From Lachnospiraceae bacterium (GTDB lineage Bacteria; Bacillota; Clostridia; Lachnospirales; Lachnospiraceae): a stretch of DNA of 5,583 nucleotides. Of this stretch, positions 3,996 to 5,583 are shown piece by piece. The stretch's first letter is position 1, and the number at the start of each line of letters is the position of its first letter. The notes beneath the pieces were generated by a model. The model was not told the DNA's origin and searched no databases. It saw only the letters and a program-made list of their open reading frames with translations. The stretch lies in assembly GCA_021202575.1 (NCBI GenBank), contig JAJQCU010000247.1, positions 1 to 5,583 of the forward strand, read 5' to 3'. Made by a program: the position numbers and the translations under genes.

Positions 3996-5583
3996 TCAGC
4001 TTCCGCTGTTAAACAGCGGCTCCAGTACATCCGCGTATTCCTCGAAAATGTCCAGAAGGAAGGAATTCCAGTGGCGGGCGTCCTTTGTGGAACTGCCGAA
4101 CACGTAGTCCTCCTGGCCGTAGTCGATGACATCGAAGCCGGGCATGGCCTTGCTGGCGCCCTTAGTGCGGTAAGCGACCGCGTCCGCCAGAGAGAAGGAC
4201 ACATTGCTTAAATCTGAGTAGTCTACCCAGCTGCTTAAGTCGGTTCCGGAGGCCTCGGTGGAGGTACCGTTTTCGGTCTGTGCCTCAGCCGCGGGCGTCT
4301 CGATGGTATTGCCGTTCACATACTCGCCGTACATCTGGTCCACATACAGGGAGAAGGACTCGCTTAACACCTCGGAGGGAACGTGTCCGCCGTCCCACTG
4401 CCACTCAATATTGCAGTCAATGCCGGAATTCAGCATGGCGATCTGCAGATTCAGGGAGCTGAACATGGACATATCGCCCTCTGAAGCGCCCATCAGGATT
4501 CTGACCCAGGTTGGGTTCTCTGTACCCTCCGCGCCGATATAATTCAGCGGGTTATACAGGTCAACGATGTTGTTGCCGTAGGCGTCCCCGGCCTCAATCT
4601 CAGCGATATCGGAGGCGTATTCCTCCACCATTTCCTCATAAGAAGAATAATTGGTGGAGTCGGTGGAGCTGCCGGCTGCCTGGGTTGTGCCAGCGTCTGG
4701 GGTACCCACATCCATAGTGTCGCCGGAGCTGTTTTCCGCAACCGCGGAGTTGTCAAAGCTGCGGCCGGTGTCGCTGGTGGTGTCCGTAGTTTCGGCGGCG
4801 GTACTGTCGGGCCCGGTTGCGTCAGAGGCTCCATCGGGCAGTTCACCATCCGTCAGGGATTCTGCATCAAGGTCGCCGGGCAGCTCGCCATCCGCCAGGG
4901 ATTCTGTGTCAAGGTCGCCGGGCAGCTCGCTATCTGTCAAGCTTTCCGCGTCAGTTCCGTCTGGAAGGGAAGCTCCATCCGGCAGATTTCCATCGGTCAT
5001 GCCGCCGCGTCCGCCCATGCCGCCGGTCATATCTGATTTGCCGCCAGTCATATAGTCAGTGCCGCCTTTAAAGTCCGCGGCTCCGTTCATGCCGCTGGGC
5101 AGATTGCCGGTCATACCGCCGCCGGAGCTGCCCTTCGTGTATCTTCCCTCGATAAACGCCGCGGCCTTTTCCTCTGTGGTCATGGTGGCAACGTCCTCAT
5201 CGCTTAAGGCGTTTCCGTCCTCGTCAAACCAGGTCCAGCCCTCCGCGTAATCCAGATTATCCAGATACCACTGGAGGTTGGATACAAATTCCGCCAGGTA
5301 CAGATCCAGATACGTGCCGTAATACCCGTTGGTCTCCGGGTAAGCATCCAGGTCATATTCGATGGTCAGGGCGATGGTGTCGTCCATATCGCCGTCGCCG
5401 TTTAAGTCAAAGCCGACTGCCGATTCTTCCACGGTGAGATTCTGCGCATTGATATATTCCATATAGGAAGCGGACAGATATTCCGCCAGCTGCGCCTGGA
5501 AGGAGGAGCCGAACTCATAGGTGGTATCCATATAATATTCAAACGCCAGGGCCATATCCCCCTCATATAGGGAGGTGATGGCG
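3996..5583 (-). CDS. Secreted alpha/beta hydrolase, subtype B tannase-like; 5' end outside window
   Basis: The frame is open to the right edge, so the first in-frame ATG (5555-5553) is probably internal; residues below count from it (519 to the stop). Residues 1-140 are acidic and aromatic, with an EF-hand-like loop DLNGDGDMDD (50-59), and resemble the lid region of clostridial subtype B tannases and related carboxylesterases. Residues 144-189 are Gly/Met-rich, 190-243 contain three 14-residue repeats, and 244-305 are a Ser/Thr/Asp/Gly linker. Residues 306-410 look like the catalytic C-terminal half: YNPLNYIG, then NPTWVRILMGASEGD with probable acid D361, then IEWQWDGGHVPSE with probable catalytic H391. 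The Ser nucleophile and signal peptide would lie beyond the window. After a second linker (415-440), residues 453-500 (AYRTKG...MPGFD...VFGS...ARHW) resemble a segment that, as I recall the family, normally precedes the acid and His. The composition fits an extracellular protein. Substrate is unknown; ester hydrolysis is inferred from family resemblance. Confidence 0.65.
   Translation of the reverse strand, partial: AITSLYEGDMALAFEYYMDTTYEFGSSFQAQLAEYLSASYMEYINAQNLTVEESAVGFDLNGDGDMDDTIALTIEYDLDAYPETNGYYGTYLDLYLAEFVSNLQWYLDNLDYAEGWTWFDEDGNALSDEDVATMTTEEKAAAFIEGRYTKGSSGGGMTGNLPSGMNGAADFKGGTDYMTGGKSDMTGGMGGRGGMTDGNLPDGASLPDGTDAESLTDSELPGDLDTESLADGELPGDLDAESLTDGELPDGASDATGPDSTAAETTDTTSDTGRSFDNSAVAENSSGDTMDVGTPDAGTTQAAGSSTDSTNYSSYEEMVEEYASDIAEIEAGDAYGNNIVDLYNPLNYIGAEGTENPTWVRILMGASEGDMSMFSSLNLQIAMLNSGIDCNIEWQWDGGHVPSEVLSESFSLYVDQMYGEYVNGNTIETPAAEAQTENGTSTEASGTDLSSWVDYSDLSNVSFSLADAVAYRTKGASKAMPGFDVIDYGQEDYVFGSSTKDARHWNSFLLDIFEEYADVLEPLFNSGS
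4003..4019. repeat. Perfect 17-bp palindrome at the 3' end of the hydrolase coding region
   Basis: CCGCTGTTAAACAGCGG has eight-base complementary arms around a single central base and encodes the last residues of the hydrolase (PLFNSG). In RNA it would form a seven-bp stem with a three-base loop ending six bases before the stop codon. No T run follows, so it is not the terminator, which lies about 45 bases downstream. Confidence 0.7.
4827..4952 (-). repeat. Three 42-bp tandem repeats inside the hydrolase gene
   Basis: Three adjacent 42-bp units (4952-4911, 4910-4869, 4868-4827) encode DAESLTDSELPGDL, DTESLADGELPGDL and DAESLTDGELPDGA. The first 21 plus-strand bases of units 4869-4910 and 4911-4952 are almost identical, while the rest has drifted, which suggests repeated duplication followed by divergence. 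Related words (GNLPDGASLPDG, GNLPSGMNG) lie just upstream in the protein. The block is acidic and probably disordered. Confidence 0.9.
4989..5126 (-). repeat. Gly/Met-rich low-complexity segment of the hydrolase
   Basis: Residues 144-189 (counted from the ATG at 5555) are dominated by Gly with seven Met residues and recurrent MTG words (GGGMTGN, YMTGGK, DMTGGMGG, GGMTDG). They form an irregular repeat without predicted secondary structure, between the lid-like region and the LPDG repeats. It probably acts as a flexible spacer; nothing indicates a specific function. Confidence 0.75.

Noticed and set aside
4989..5126. CotH-kinase-type spore coat protein, suggested by the Gly/Met-rich segment
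   Set aside because: No CotH kinase motifs are seen. The flanking blocks with GxxEGD and DGGHVPSE fit an alpha/beta hydrolase better.
5553..5555. ATG at 5555-5553 as the true start of the hydrolase
   Set aside because: The frame stays open upstream to the edge (residues AITSLYEGD precede it), no ribosome binding site is correctly spaced, and the family needs an upstream Ser-nucleophile half and a signal peptide.

Overview
The window looks like chromosomal DNA from a mid-GC Bacillota, most likely a gut Clostridia/Lachnospiraceae species. The grounds are consensus AAGGAGG-type ribosome binding sites, sigma-A-like promoters, a DUF4349 lipoprotein with an LLFAGC lipobox, a short clostridial-type nicotinamidase, and an extracellular alpha/beta hydrolase resembling gut clostridial tannase-like esterases. 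The organism is an inference. I see no rRNA, tRNA, transposase, integrase or CRISPR array.

Layout. Positions 1-200 (minus) hold the first 66 codons of an unrecognised gene that runs off the left edge. Positions 201-592 are a divergent control region with a promoter facing each way and a cluster of TGCA-containing inverted repeats between them. Positions 593-1861 (plus) encode a DUF2130 protein: an N-terminal CxxC, a long coiled coil and a PD-(D/E)XK-like nuclease core. A bidirectional terminator at about 1873-1918 separates it from the convergent minus-strand nicotinamidase gene (2003-2530). The nicotinamidase gene is bracketed by an 18-bp perfect inverted repeat, and a related third arm forms a strong hairpin in its leader. 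Positions 2721-3785 (minus) encode a DUF4349 lipoprotein with an additional C-terminal membrane helix. A strong terminator (about 3914-3961) then separates it from a 5'-truncated minus-strand gene (3996 to beyond 5583). That gene encodes a secreted, tannase-like alpha/beta hydrolase carrying a long repetitive low-complexity insertion and an apparently displaced lid segment at its C-terminus.

The genes do not form an obvious pathway. Each has its own promoter or terminator signals, so they look like separate transcription units: a possible DNA-associated nuclease-like protein, an NAD-salvage enzyme, an envelope protein and an extracellular esterase. The parts most worth a second look are the TCGCGACAGTTCCTT-type repeats around the nicotinamidase gene and the order of segments in the tannase-like protein.
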